64,000 nucleotides of DNA, from assembly GCA_965230335.1 (NCBI GenBank), contig CBDDKS010000006.1, forward strand, positions 930,001 through 994,000, read 5' to 3'. Origin of the DNA: CBDDKS01 sp965230335. GTDB taxonomy: Bacteria; Pseudomonadota; Gammaproteobacteria; Enterobacterales; Kangiellaceae. Positions within the stretch are counted from its first letter, which is position 1. Each line of letters starts with the position of its first letter. Under the pieces are notes generated by a model that did not search any database, was not told where the DNA came from, and saw nothing but the letters and a program-made list of their open reading frames with translations. Both the position numbers and the translations under genes were made by a program. This document shows, one piece after another, positions 50,178 to 60,035 of the stretch.

Positions 50178-51452
50178 TTACTTTTTAATAATCGTTGCCA
50201 TCACCCTTCGGTTTCTTTGTCGTCCTTCTTCTGTATCGTTGGTTGATACGGGGCGATCTTCACCGTAACCATAACTATGTACTCTATTTGCAGAAATAGA
50301 ATATTTTTTCACCATGATATCTTTGACAGCCTTTGCTCTTCTTTCCGATAGTTTCAGATTATACTGACTTGAACCTCGGTTATCGGTATGACCTTCAATT
50401 TCAATTTCTATATTCGGTGCATCATCCATGACCTTAATCACATTTTCAATTTGCACATAATAATCTCGGCTGACTTCAGCAGAATCGGTTGGAAACTCAA
50501 TTAACAGTTCCACTGATTGTTCAACAACACAACCTGTTTCATCAACAGCATAACCCGGTGGTGTATCGGGACACAAATCATCTTTATCTAAAACACCATC
50601 GCCATCCGAATCCAGGGGTTCCTGAATTACCGGCAACTTAGGTATAGTTGCAACAATAGCTTCCACTTTTTCAGGTTCTTGTTTCAGTTGTATTTTATGT
50701 TTTTTTCCAAAATAGTAATGTAATCCTAATAAGAAAAACTGTGTATCATCACGAGCCAGATCATAATCTCTCACTTCAGCAAATGCATCGAAACGATTGG
50801 ATAATCGATATTTTCCACCTAATCCGATAAAGAGTTCATTTTCACTTTCACGATCGGTTGAAATAAACTGACCATCAATAAAGGTTTGGTGACTGCCTCT
50901 CCACCACAAGATTCCAAGGCGACCAAATACAGAAAACTTCTTTCCTAACTGTAAATCATACAACCCGGAAAGACTATAGCCTTTACCTGAATCAGGATGT
51001 AATTCAGTAACCAAAGAGGCAAATTGATCTAAGTCAGCAGGATTAATAATAGTACTACCCGATACTTCTACAGAACCTAAATCTGTATAGGCAAATTCCA
51101 AGGCAATATTTTTTGTTAGCCAATAACCAATGCCTACTTCACTGCCACTTCTTGAATCATCAACGGAAACATCCGGATCTAAAACCAGTGGTGGATTTAA
51201 ATTGAGTGCTCTTTGAATAATGTCATTTTCGTCCGTACTACCCGGCGCATACCCCAGTCCTCCTAAAATATACAAAGGACGTCTTTTAAAAATTGTTTTC
51301 TCATGTTGTTTTTGTGACGTTTCTTGTAAGGCATTTGCTTCTATTGATGACTTCTCACTACTTTGTGAAAAAGCCAATGTAGGCATCCCTATCAAACCAC
51401 AAGCTACCAACACATATTGAATAAACTGTACATAAATGATTCGAGTTTTCAT
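50178..51452 (-). CDS. OmpA-family outer-membrane protein
   Basis: From the ATG at 51452 (GGA six bases upstream; ATG/GTG alternatives at 51464/51467) the protein has about 424 residues: a signal peptide (VLVACGLIGMPTLAFSQ), an eight-stranded OmpA-like beta-barrel to about residue 240, a calcium-type linker DSDGDGVLDKDDLCPDTPPG, and a C-terminal OmpA peptidoglycan-binding domain with EGHTDNRGSSQYNLKLSERR. It lies just after the large repeat protein gene, so the two probably form a surface-associated unit. Confidence 0.88.
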   Translation of the reverse strand: MKTRIIYVQFIQYVLVACGLIGMPTLAFSQSSEKSSIEANALQETSQKQHEKTIFKRRPLYILGGLGYAPGSTDENDIIQRALNLNPPLVLDPDVSVDDSRSGSEVGIGYWLTKNIALEFAYTDLGSVEVSGSTIINPADLDQFASLVTELHPDSGKGYSLSGLYDLQLGKKFSVFGRLGILWWRGSHQTFIDGQFISTDRESENELFIGLGGKYRLSNRFDAFAEVRDYDLARDDTQFFLLGLHYYFGKKHKIQLKQEPEKVEAIVATIPKLPVIQEPLDSDGDGVLDKDDLCPDTPPGYAVDETGCVVEQSVELLIEFPTDSAEVSRDYYVQIENVIKVMDDAPNIEIEIEGHTDNRGSSQYNLKLSERRAKAVKDIMVKKYSISANRVHSYGYGEDRPVSTNDTEEGRQRNRRVMATIIKK

Positions 51453-51468
51453 AATCTTTCCCATCACC

Positions 51469-54400
51469 TTAGTCTTTAATTCTTCTGCAACATACGACTA
51501 AACCAATGCCACCAAGCATCAATAACCAATACCATTCAAATGCACCACCACCATCAGATGAAAAACGAACTCTGGGTAGTACCTGTACATTGACAGAAGC
51601 GGTATCTGTACCACCGTTGCCATCACTGACAATGTAGGAGATTACGGCATCGCCATTAAATTCTGGATCAGGTGTAAAGTTTAAAGTACCGTCATCATTC
51701 ATTGTGACAGTTCCAATATCACTCAATATATTAACTTGCGCAATGGATAACGTATCACCATCATTATCTGAATCATTTGCCAAAACATTTAAAATATTAT
51801 CGACAGAACCTTGATTCACCACACTACTATCATCAACCGCATTCGGGTCGTCATTTAACACATGAACACCTGAAATGGTTTCGATCAATCCATTAGCTTC
51901 ATCATCCAGATCATTCACACCACCATCCTGTATTGTCATTTGTAAACAGTAATCGCCATCATTCAGCCCAGGTTGATAACTTGCATCACCGGGTGGTGGA
52001 CAAAAACCTGCTTCACCTGGTGCACTGGCGACACGCTCATTATCCAATGCTTCAAATTCAAACCAGGTTAAGTTACTCACATCATACAATAATAAACCGG
52101 CATCCAATGGAATCGGTGCACGCAATGGAATCACTACATCAACCACACCGCCAGGTCTATCCATACGATGGACCTGTACGTCAAAACGTCCACCAACACT
52201 TGACATACGATTGACTGTATAAGGTTCTAAACTATCATTATTTTCAAAATCTAATACCGTTAACCAGGCCGCACCATTTTCACTAGCCAAACCAATGGGA
52301 CCAACTCGTAAACAATTACCCGCACTGGCTTCAATAATATATTCATAATCAATGCCTCGAATTTCCGGGATTATATTACAAGGGTCAAAAACAATTTCTG
52401 GAACGTCATCGTCATCATTAATCACTCGAATATCAATAGTGGCTTCCCCTGACAATTGAGGTTGTCCATCATCGGTTACAGAAACAATCACACGATAAAA
52501 CCCAGGTGTTAAACCTGATGGGTCAAAAGTCAAAGTAGTATTGTCTGAATCTGTATCCACTAAATTACTATCTGAACGTGACCAATCAAAAGTGTGTGTA
52601 TCCTGCATGTTGGGATCTGTCACATTAGCAGTAATGACCACATCACCTAAACCAGGCTTGATAATCAATGTCTCTGTATTATCCTGCACGGCATTTAATT
52701 CAACGAGTGGTGGTAAATTGTCTTCACTGATGGTAATAGTGATTTTGAACTTTTCCCCTCGATTGACAGAATCATCCAACTCTAAAACAATCGTTTCACC
52801 AGAATCACTCTCTGCATCTGCCAAGATATCCAATGACAATATCGCCACTGTACTTTCTGTAAATGTAATAATATTCGATGGCACATTAAAATCATCCAGA
52901 CTTGCTGTACCTTCATCGGTCACACTAAAAGTAATATCTAACGGATACTCAGGCGATAAGCCATTTAAGTACACAGGAATGCTTGCCGTTTCACCTTCTG
53001 CCACAGAAACATCTGGACCAAAAGAAATGAGCGGTCTTACATTAATTTTTTGAATTTGTGCTTCAACATTACCATCGGCATCAATGGCCGTCCAGACAAC
53101 ATTGGTGACGCCTGGAGAAAAAATGGGTAGGTTGCTACCATTTTCTATTCTGGCTTCTGGTGTACAACAGTCTGTTAATACACCATCGACAAAATCCTGT
53201 GCGGTTGCCTGTCCAATATCGACAGGTGTAAATAACGCAATCGCATCAACCGTAATATCATCCGGTATGGTTAATAGTGGCCCAAAATCCGGGTCTCGAT
53301 CATCAGGCACACCATCATCATCGTCATCACCTCTTACAGTAATGGTAAATGCAGGTAAACAAACCTCATCTTCGCTGTCTTGTACACAAATCACAATATC
53401 AGTGTAAGTACCAATATCGTCTGTCATAGGTACTCCACTGAGTGCTCCCGTATCAGGATCAAAACTTGCCCATGATGGTTGATTCTCAATGGTAAAAATT
53501 AACACTTCATTATCTGGATCATTGGCCGTCGGTACAAAGCTATAAGTATCACCTTCCAGAACACTGATATTTGGTGTGCCACTAATAGTTGGCGGATTAT
53601 TAGGCACACTATTGACCGTCACCTGAACCATGGCGTTATCGGTTCCACCATTGCCATCACTCACACTATAAATAATGGTTACTGCACCAAAAGCATTTGG
53701 TTCTGGTGTATAACTTAAAGTACCATCGGAATTCATACTCACTGTACCCGAATCCACAATAGCATTGATGATAGTTAAGGTATCCCCATCCACATCACTG
53801 TCATTAGATAATACGTCAATGATATTATTCGATGAATTTTCTGTAACGGATGCAACATCATCCATAGCAACCGGTGCATCATTCACGTTAGTCACATTCA
53901 CTGTCACTGTGCCAGTTCCACTGCCACCATTGCCATCACTCACGGTATAAGTAATGGTTGCAACACCTGTGCTATTGGGTGCCGGCGTATAATTTAAAGT
54001 ACCATCGGGATTAACACTTACGGTGCCCGAATCTGTTGTGACATTGGTGATAGTTAACGTATCGCCATCCGCATCCGTGTCGTTAGATAACACATCGATG
54101 GTGTTATTACTCGAATCTTCTGCAATAGTCGCTGTATCATCAACAATAACCGGCGCATCATTCACATTGGTCACATTCACTGTGACTGTGCCAGTTCCAC
54201 TGCCACCATTGCCATCACTCACCGTATAAGTAATGGTTGCAACGCCTGTGCTATTGGGTGCCGGCGTATAATTTAAAGTACCATCGGGATTAACGCTCAC
54301 TGTGCCTGAGTCTGTCGTCACATTGGTGATAATTAACGTATCACCATCCGCATCCGTGTCGTTAGATAACACATCAATGGTGTTATTACTCGAATCTTCT

Positions 54401-56181
54401 ACAACAGTCGCTGTATCATCAACAATAACCGGTACATCATTATCGCTGGTAATGGTCACAACAACACTGGCCGTGTCAGAGCCCCCATTACCATCACTGA
54501 CCGTATAAGTGATGGTTGCCGTTCCGTTTGTGTTGGGCAATGGCGTATAACTTAAAGTACCATCTGAGTTAATACTCACTGTACCTGAATCTGCCGTTAC
54601 ATAAGTGATGGTTAACGTATCACCATCCGCATCTGTATCATTAGATAACACATCAATAAGATTGTCATTCGAATCTTCTGCAACGGTTGCAGTATCATCC
54701 ATAGCTACTGGCGCACCATTTTCCACAACGACAAAAGATGAAAAGCGAAACTCACTGGAAGCACCAAACACATAAGTATCTATATAAGTTCGATTGCCAA
54801 AACCCGTTGCTGTAAAACTTCCCCAGGTATGACGATGACTGCCTGTCGCATCCGTCGATGACATCACACCATCCGGCAAATTACTTGACCCATTAAGCAA
54901 GGTTTTATCATCCCAAAAAACCCGGGTACCCACTAAATTCGTCGCACTTAATGCTTGTAAAATCGTTAATCCATCCCGAGCACCACTGCCATCATTATTA
55001 CTGCCACCGCCACTTGTTTCTACATCACGGGCCACAAAATGATATTCTCCAACTCGTAATTCCAATTGCACATCATAAGCCGCTTGTGCAACAACATTAC
55101 CATTGGCATCTTTGCCATCCCATGTCACCCGATTTAATTCATTAGCGCGTGAAGTACCCAAAAGCAAACGATCGTCTGTACCATAAACACCATCCTGATT
55201 CAGATCGATCGTAATCGCATAAGTACCCGAAACATCTGCGGTGAAAACAAATTCACCCGAGTCTTGTATACCATCATCATTGGGTGAAATACCATTGCCT
55301 TGACCATCACTATTAACAAATTGGAAGTTATCCACTAATCCTGGGTTACCCGTTGGCGCAGGTTGTGGATTTGCACCATGTGGATAATTTAAATACACAG
55401 GATATAGAGGATCAACAATAGGAGCAGGGTTGGTTGCATCCTGCGAAACACTTAAGCCTGAATAAGGTGCATTCAAACCAATATCATTGGCCATCACATC
55501 ATAAACAAATCCTGAAAATTCTTGTAAAGACAAAGCATACACATAATTGGTATTCGCAAAGCCTCCCGGCGCTAAAATAAACATATTAGTGGTTGCTGAA
55601 GCAGAACGAGAATATGAACCTGTATCAAAAGACCACTTATTGGAAAACAAATTACCACTGGCTTCCGTTGCATCAACCGTATCACTTTCATTAGCAATAA
55701 CAGAAACATCCCAACGTTGAAAATCAACCTGTATGCTATCACCCTGGTTATTCAGAAACGTATTTTGACTCAAATCAATGGCATAAACACCTGCACTTGA
55801 AACTTGATATTGTAATTGATCACCTCTCGTAGGTGTTGCGGGTAAAGGACTCGTCATATCATCGTTGCAACTGATATTGTCCCGGCCCTGAATTTCCGCT
55901 AAAGGTGCCGAATGGGTATCGGCAGAGTAAGTGCCTGTCTCAGCATTCAATGTGGTATTAAAAAAACGAATAGTGATGTCACTATTGAGTGACTGACGGC
56001 GGCACAAATGTAATCGAATGATGTCATCCGCTTTATCGACATGTACAAACAATAGGGTTTGAGAATCCAGATATTGTCTGTTATTTGTGCCCATGTGATA
56101 AATGCCCTCTGCCAAAGCTGGCCGGAGAGCTTCTATAGAAAATAATACTACCAAACTGCAAAAAGCCAGCTTTCTTATCAT
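51469..56181 (-). CDS. large repeat surface protein with GlyGly-CTERM-like tail
   Basis: About 1570 residues from ATG 56181 (an earlier GTG at 56196 is possible). A signal peptide ends near LRPALAEG. The first ~480 residues are a unique N-terminal region. Then come five ~93-residue cadherin-like/VCBS-type repeats carrying IDVLSNDTDADGDTL and VSDGNGG: four in tandem and one near the C-terminus, separated by a Dystroglycan/Calx-beta-like stretch. The tail GGGAFEWYWLLMLGGIGLV then CCRR is a Gly-rich, hydrophobic, basic sorting signal resembling GlyGly-CTERM, which is processed by rhombosortases in type II secretion bacteria. A large adhesin or matrix protein is inferred. Confidence 0.8.
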   Translation of the reverse strand: MIRKLAFCSLVVLFSIEALRPALAEGIYHMGTNNRQYLDSQTLLFVHVDKADDIIRLHLCRRQSLNSDITIRFFNTTLNAETGTYSADTHSAPLAEIQGRDNISCNDDMTSPLPATPTRGDQLQYQVSSAGVYAIDLSQNTFLNNQGDSIQVDFQRWDVSVIANESDTVDATEASGNLFSNKWSFDTGSYSRSASATTNMFILAPGGFANTNYVYALSLQEFSGFVYDVMANDIGLNAPYSGLSVSQDATNPAPIVDPLYPVYLNYPHGANPQPAPTGNPGLVDNFQFVNSDGQGNGISPNDDGIQDSGEFVFTADVSGTYAITIDLNQDGVYGTDDRLLLGTSRANELNRVTWDGKDANGNVVAQAAYDVQLELRVGEYHFVARDVETSGGGSNNDGSGARDGLTILQALSATNLVGTRVFWDDKTLLNGSSNLPDGVMSSTDATGSHRHTWGSFTATGFGNRTYIDTYVFGASSEFRFSSFVVVENGAPVAMDDTATVAEDSNDNLIDVLSNDTDADGDTLTITYVTADSGTVSINSDGTLSYTPLPNTNGTATITYTVSDGNGGSDTASVVVTITSDNDVPVIVDDTATVVEDSSNNTIDVLSNDTDADGDTLIITNVTTDSGTVSVNPDGTLNYTPAPNSTGVATITYTVSDGNGGSGTGTVTVNVTNVNDAPVIVDDTATIAEDSSNNTIDVLSNDTDADGDTLTITNVTTDSGTVSVNPDGTLNYTPAPNSTGVATITYTVSDGNGGSGTGTVTVNVTNVNDAPVAMDDVASVTENSSNNIIDVLSNDSDVDGDTLTIINAIVDSGTVSMNSDGTLSYTPEPNAFGAVTIIYSVSDGNGGTDNAMVQVTVNSVPNNPPTISGTPNISVLEGDTYSFVPTANDPDNEVLIFTIENQPSWASFDPDTGALSGVPMTDDIGTYTDIVICVQDSEDEVCLPAFTITVRGDDDDDGVPDDRDPDFGPLLTIPDDITVDAIALFTPVDIGQATAQDFVDGVLTDCCTPEARIENGSNLPIFSPGVTNVVWTAIDADGNVEAQIQKINVRPLISFGPDVSVAEGETASIPVYLNGLSPEYPLDITFSVTDEGTASLDDFNVPSNIITFTESTVAILSLDILADAESDSGETIVLELDDSVNRGEKFKITITISEDNLPPLVELNAVQDNTETLIIKPGLGDVVITANVTDPNMQDTHTFDWSRSDSNLVDTDSDNTTLTFDPSGLTPGFYRVIVSVTDDGQPQLSGEATIDIRVINDDDDVPEIVFDPCNIIPEIRGIDYEYIIEASAGNCLRVGPIGLASENGAAWLTVLDFENNDSLEPYTVNRMSSVGGRFDVQVHRMDRPGGVVDVVIPLRAPIPLDAGLLLYDVSNLTWFEFEALDNERVASAPGEAGFCPPPGDASYQPGLNDGDYCLQMTIQDGGVNDLDDEANGLIETISGVHVLNDDPNAVDDSSVVNQGSVDNILNVLANDSDNDGDTLSIAQVNILSDIGTVTMNDDGTLNFTPDPEFNGDAVISYIVSDGNGGTDTASVNVQVLPRVRFSSDGGGAFEWYWLLMLGGIGLVVCCRRIKD
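53884..54441 (-). repeat. two near-identical 279-bp tandem units in the repeat protein gene
   Basis: Units 53884-54162 and 54163-54441 encode domains differing at only a few residues (VIVDDTATIAEDS versus VIVDDTATVVEDS). The flanking units at 53605-53883 and 54442-54720 are clearly diverged, so this pair arose by recent tandem duplication. Confidence 0.85.
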
Positions 56182-56196
56182 GATACAATAACCCAC

Positions 56197-56902
56197 TTAA
56201 ATGAATACGGAACAGGTGATAAATTCGAGGGAGATCGTAAGGGATTTGTAGTAACTTGTCTAGCGACGAAACTGATGTAAGTTATTGCTATAATTGAAAA
56301 AAAATCTGACACTGAAAAAAATTCCGACACTATTTTTAAAAAAAATGTGACCCACTTATCATTAATCCGTTAAATTTCCGTTCATCTTATAAAAATAGGT
56401 TCAAAATGAATTTTTAGGACGAAGTTAAAAAAATAATAATTTTTTTCAAATTTGAGATATTTATCACATTATATGATAAATAAAACCCCTGCCATAATTC
56501 TATGACAGGGGTTTTGAATAAACCAACGAATCTATTCGTTCACATTATACATCATGATCTCATTAATACGCAGTCCCTGCCTGTTGTTATCAAAATAAAA
56601 CTCAAAATGTATAGAGTCAAAAGTCATGAATTTTTTATTCATCGTCATTTTTTAACTGCAACATTAGAAATTGATTATCCAGTGATTCTCATAATCAATT
56701 GTTACTAAGGAACATCACATTATTCAGTCACTACTGTGTCATATCATTCCAAAAATTCTTTACCCCTTCAAACCAGCTTAACCCATTGGAAATACTTTTG
56801 TTGAAGGCAAAAACAGAATAGTTAACTCATCAAAATGACTTTTATAGTAAAATAACACGCACATATATAATCTCAATACAATATTTATATTGGCTGGGCA
56901 AC
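56197..56902. other. intergenic region between repeat-protein gene and glnE
   Basis: About 700 bases with no convincing gene on either strand. It contains a terminator hairpin at 56482-56515 and otherwise AT-rich sequence; it should hold the divergent promoters of the two neighbouring genes. Confidence 0.6.
56482..56515. terminator. intrinsic terminator-type hairpin
   Basis: AAAACCCCTGCCAT and ATGACAGGGGTTTT form a 14-bp stem with one mismatch around AATTCT, A-rich on the left and T-rich on the right, so it could work in both directions. Which transcript it ends is unclear, since both neighbouring genes point away from it; it may end an undetected small transcript. Confidence 0.6.
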
Positions 56903-59794
56903 ATGACCTATGACCCTTTACATCATGATTTACGACAAGCTCATGCCCATGAATGGGAAACCTTTTTATCTGTTGTAAAAAAACATCCTCAGGATATTTC
57001 TCCAGAACATCTCAAAAATTATCAACAAGCTGCTCTGTTAAGTCCTTGGGTCATGAGTAACCTTCTTAAAGATATCGACTTTTATCTTTCACAATTGATT
57101 CAAACTAACCCTTTTGACTTTTCTGTCACACAATTGGCAGAACATTTAACGCAAGAGTTGAATCCGTGTAATAACGATATTTTAGCCAAAGCCATTTTAC
57201 GCCTTTGGCGACACAGATTTTTTACCCTGGTTGCTATTCGCAATACATTACCCAAGCATAATTTTGAACAGGAACTGGATGATATTTCTTCGGGTGCCGA
57301 TCAGTTGATCCTATCTGCTTATGAATGGCTTTACCCAAGGTTTTGTCAACAATGGGGAACACCTAAAAATCAACACGATGATATGATGCATCTGGTTATC
57401 TTGGCTATGGGCAAATACGGCGGTAAAGAACTTAACTTTTCCTCTGATGTTGATTTGATTTTCTTTTATGAAGCCGATGGTAAAACTAACTCTCAACGTC
57501 AACTCGAATATCACACTTTTTTTGTTCGCTTTGGTCAACAACTGATTACTTTATTAGCGGATATCACTGAACATGGTTGTTGTTTTCGTATTGATATGCG
57601 ATTACGTCCCTATGGAGATGGCGGACCTTTAGCAATGAGTTTTGCCTCAGCAGAAGATTATTATCAACATCAAGGACGTGAATGGGAGCGATTTGCTTTA
57701 ATTAAAGCAAGGCCTATTACAGGCAGTGAGGAAGAAAAAAAACAATTATATCGTTTGTTACGTCCTTTTGTTTTCAGGCGTTATATCGACTTTGGTGTTC
57801 TTGAAGCCATACGACAAATGAAACAACTTATTGAACAGGATGTTCGCAAACAATCACTGCAATCTGATATCAAGTTGGGTGCAGGCGGTATTCGTGAAGC
57901 TGAATTTATTGTACAGGCATTACAGTTAATTCGTGGAGGTCAAAAAACAGAACTTCAGGAATCCAGTTTTCTCAAAGCATTAGAAACACTGTTGCACTTA
58001 CATATCTATCCTAAAAAAGATGTAGAAAGTTTAAGGCAGGCTTATCTTTTTTTAAGACGAATAGAACATCGTTTGCAAATGCTTCATGATCGACAAACAC
58101 AACAACTGCCTACTCAATCTTTAGCACAAATTCGTGTTGCACAAGCACTTAGCTTTTCTGATTGGCAAGATTGTGAAAAATCTATCGAACAAGCACGTCA
58201 TACTATAAAAAAACAATTTCATCAGTTATTTCGACCTGCTTATAAAGATAATGAACAGAAAACGTCCCATTATTCATCTATAACTGATATCAATCATCTC
58301 TTTTCCACGCAATCACTGTCTTCTTATTTTAAAACACTTTCGGCTGAAGACATCGATCATATCCATGAAGTACTCAATCAATTTTTTCAGGGTCAAACCT
58401 ATCAATCTATGTCGATAAAAGGACAAAACCGACTGCATAATGTTTTGCCTTTGTTAATGCCAGAAATTGCCAAATATCCACAACCTCTGGAAACGTTAAA
58501 ACGTTTACTCCATTTATTTAGAGCCATAGCCAGGCGCAGTGCCTATCTTGTATTAATTATTGAAAACCCACCTATTTTAGAACATCTTGTTAAGCTGTTT
58601 TCTCAAAGCATCTGGATCAGTGAACAACTTTCCCAATTGCCTTTGCTCTTGGATGAACTGTTATTCCCCAACAGTTTATATCATCCTTTGTCCGATCACG
58701 CTTTACAACAAGAATTAGAACGACATTTCTTGCGTATTGATCCTAACGATGAAGAGCAACAGTTAGAAGCTTTACAACACTTCAAGCAAACCAATGAACT
58801 CAGGGTAGCCGCTGCTTTTTTAAATCACCCCATGGATATTCGTCAAACCAGTTTGATGCTCAGCACGATTGCACAAACCATTATTCAAAAAATTGGTTTC
58901 CTGTGTTGGCAACAAATATGTACCAAACATGGTGTACCACATATTGAATCTGCTTCTATTCATGAAATGACAGGCTTTGCCATCATTGCCTATGGCAAAC
59001 TTGGTGGAGAAGAATTTGGTTTTGGTTCAGATTTGGATCTGATTTTTTTATATCGTGGTGATCCCGATACTCTGACTCAAGGCACACATCCTGTTTCTCA
59101 TTATCAATTCTTTACCCGTTTAGCACAAAAGATTATTCATCGCCTGAATACAAGAGGTTTATCGGGTGTACTTTATACGGTTGATACCCGTTTACGCCCT
59201 TCTGGACAGTCTGGTCATTTGATCAGTCATATCGATGCCTTTGCACAATACCAGCAGGAATCCGCCTGGACCTGGGAGCATCAGGCATTAATTCGAGCCA
59301 GATGTCTGTGTGGTGATGATCATTTACAAACCCGCTTTTCTCAAATACGTCACCAACAAATCGGCAAAACACGTCTTAAAGCATCATTAAAAGAAGAAGT
59401 GAAGACGATGAGACAGAAAATGCGCGATAATCTCGATACATCCAATCATGATCATTTTGATGTGAAACAAGGTCCAGGTGGGTTGGTTGATATAGAGTTC
59501 TTGATACAATTTTTGGTTTTGCAACAAGCAGCAGACTATCCACAGATTTCCTGGAGCACCCGAACCACAGAATTAATTGAACAACTGGTCTCCCTTAAGG
59601 TCTTATCGAATACGGCAGGCATTGAATTAATTGATGCTTACCGGCATTATCGACGTTTAACCAATTTACAACGTCTGACCCAATCCCAAAGCACTTCGAC
59701 ATATTCTCAAAATTATGATAAAAATAAACAGGAATATCGTGAAACCATCATAAAACACTGGCATACTTGGCTTGGTAAAAGTGACACTGAATAA
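56903..59794 (+). CDS. glnE: glutamine synthetase adenylyltransferase/adenylyl-removing enzyme GlnE
   Basis: A bifunctional regulator of glutamine synthetase under PII control. There are two nucleotidyltransferase domains. The N-terminal adenylyl-removing domain has MGKYGGKELNFSSDVDLIFF near residue 170, and the C-terminal adenylylating domain GKLGGEEFGFGSDLDLIFLY near 700. Both conserved Asp pairs are intact. At 963 residues it is close to E. coli's 946. It is monocistronic or the head of a unit with the downstream zinc-finger gene (39-base gap). Confidence 0.95.
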   Translation: MTYDPLHHDLRQAHAHEWETFLSVVKKHPQDISPEHLKNYQQAALLSPWVMSNLLKDIDFYLSQLIQTNPFDFSVTQLAEHLTQELNPCNNDILAKAILRLWRHRFFTLVAIRNTLPKHNFEQELDDISSGADQLILSAYEWLYPRFCQQWGTPKNQHDDMMHLVILAMGKYGGKELNFSSDVDLIFFYEADGKTNSQRQLEYHTFFVRFGQQLITLLADITEHGCCFRIDMRLRPYGDGGPLAMSFASAEDYYQHQGREWERFALIKARPITGSEEEKKQLYRLLRPFVFRRYIDFGVLEAIRQMKQLIEQDVRKQSLQSDIKLGAGGIREAEFIVQALQLIRGGQKTELQESSFLKALETLLHLHIYPKKDVESLRQAYLFLRRIEHRLQMLHDRQTQQLPTQSLAQIRVAQALSFSDWQDCEKSIEQARHTIKKQFHQLFRPAYKDNEQKTSHYSSITDINHLFSTQSLSSYFKTLSAEDIDHIHEVLNQFFQGQTYQSMSIKGQNRLHNVLPLLMPEIAKYPQPLETLKRLLHLFRAIARRSAYLVLIIENPPILEHLVKLFSQSIWISEQLSQLPLLLDELLFPNSLYHPLSDHALQQELERHFLRIDPNDEEQQLEALQHFKQTNELRVAAAFLNHPMDIRQTSLMLSTIAQTIIQKIGFLCWQQICTKHGVPHIESASIHEMTGFAIIAYGKLGGEEFGFGSDLDLIFLYRGDPDTLTQGTHPVSHYQFFTRLAQKIIHRLNTRGLSGVLYTVDTRLRPSGQSGHLISHIDAFAQYQQESAWTWEHQALIRARCLCGDDHLQTRFSQIRHQQIGKTRLKASLKEEVKTMRQKMRDNLDTSNHDHFDVKQGPGGLVDIEFLIQFLVLQQAADYPQISWSTRTTELIEQLVSLKVLSNTAGIELIDAYRHYRRLTNLQRLTQSQSTSTYSQNYDKNKQEYRETIIKHWHTWLGKSDTE

Positions 59795-59833
59795 AATCGT
59801 ATATTTATCAATTTTTTTTAAGAGGTTATTCAT

Positions 59834-60034
59834 ATGAAGACGACGGCTTCTGACAATCCATCACAACCAGCTGAGCACTTTACAGTCACCGAACAAGATC
59901 TACCACTTTGTTGCCCTATGCCAGGCATGGAATTATGGAATATGCATCCGAGGGTTTATTTGGATATTGAAGCCACACAACATGTGCAATGCCCTTACTG
60001 CGGAACCCGTTACTCATTGGTTTCAGAAAAGTGA
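59834..60034 (+). CDS. zf-CHCC zinc-finger domain protein
   Basis: A 66-residue protein with LPLCCPMPGMELWNMHPRVY and VQCPYCGTRYSLVSEK: Cys, His, CxxC arranged as in the zf-CHCC family related to mitochondrial NDUFS6. Function in bacteria is unclear. A GAGG precedes the ATG. Its stop is one base before the efflux adaptor ATG, so co-transcription is likely. Confidence 0.85.
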   Translation: MKTTASDNPSQPAEHFTVTEQDLPLCCPMPGMELWNMHPRVYLDIEATQHVQCPYCGTRYSLVSEK

Positions 60035-60035
60035 T

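Noticed and set aside
53765..54508. Plus-strand frames within the repeat protein gene
   Set aside because: They recur with the 279-base units and are antisense to a coherent domain series, so they are shadows of the repeats.
53605..54720. CRISPR-like array from regular repeats
   Set aside because: Repeats are 279 bases, contiguous and protein-coding with no spacers.
57311..57541. Minus-strand frame inside glnE
   Set aside because: It is antisense to the conserved GlnE nucleotidyltransferase motif and has no ribosome site or family features.
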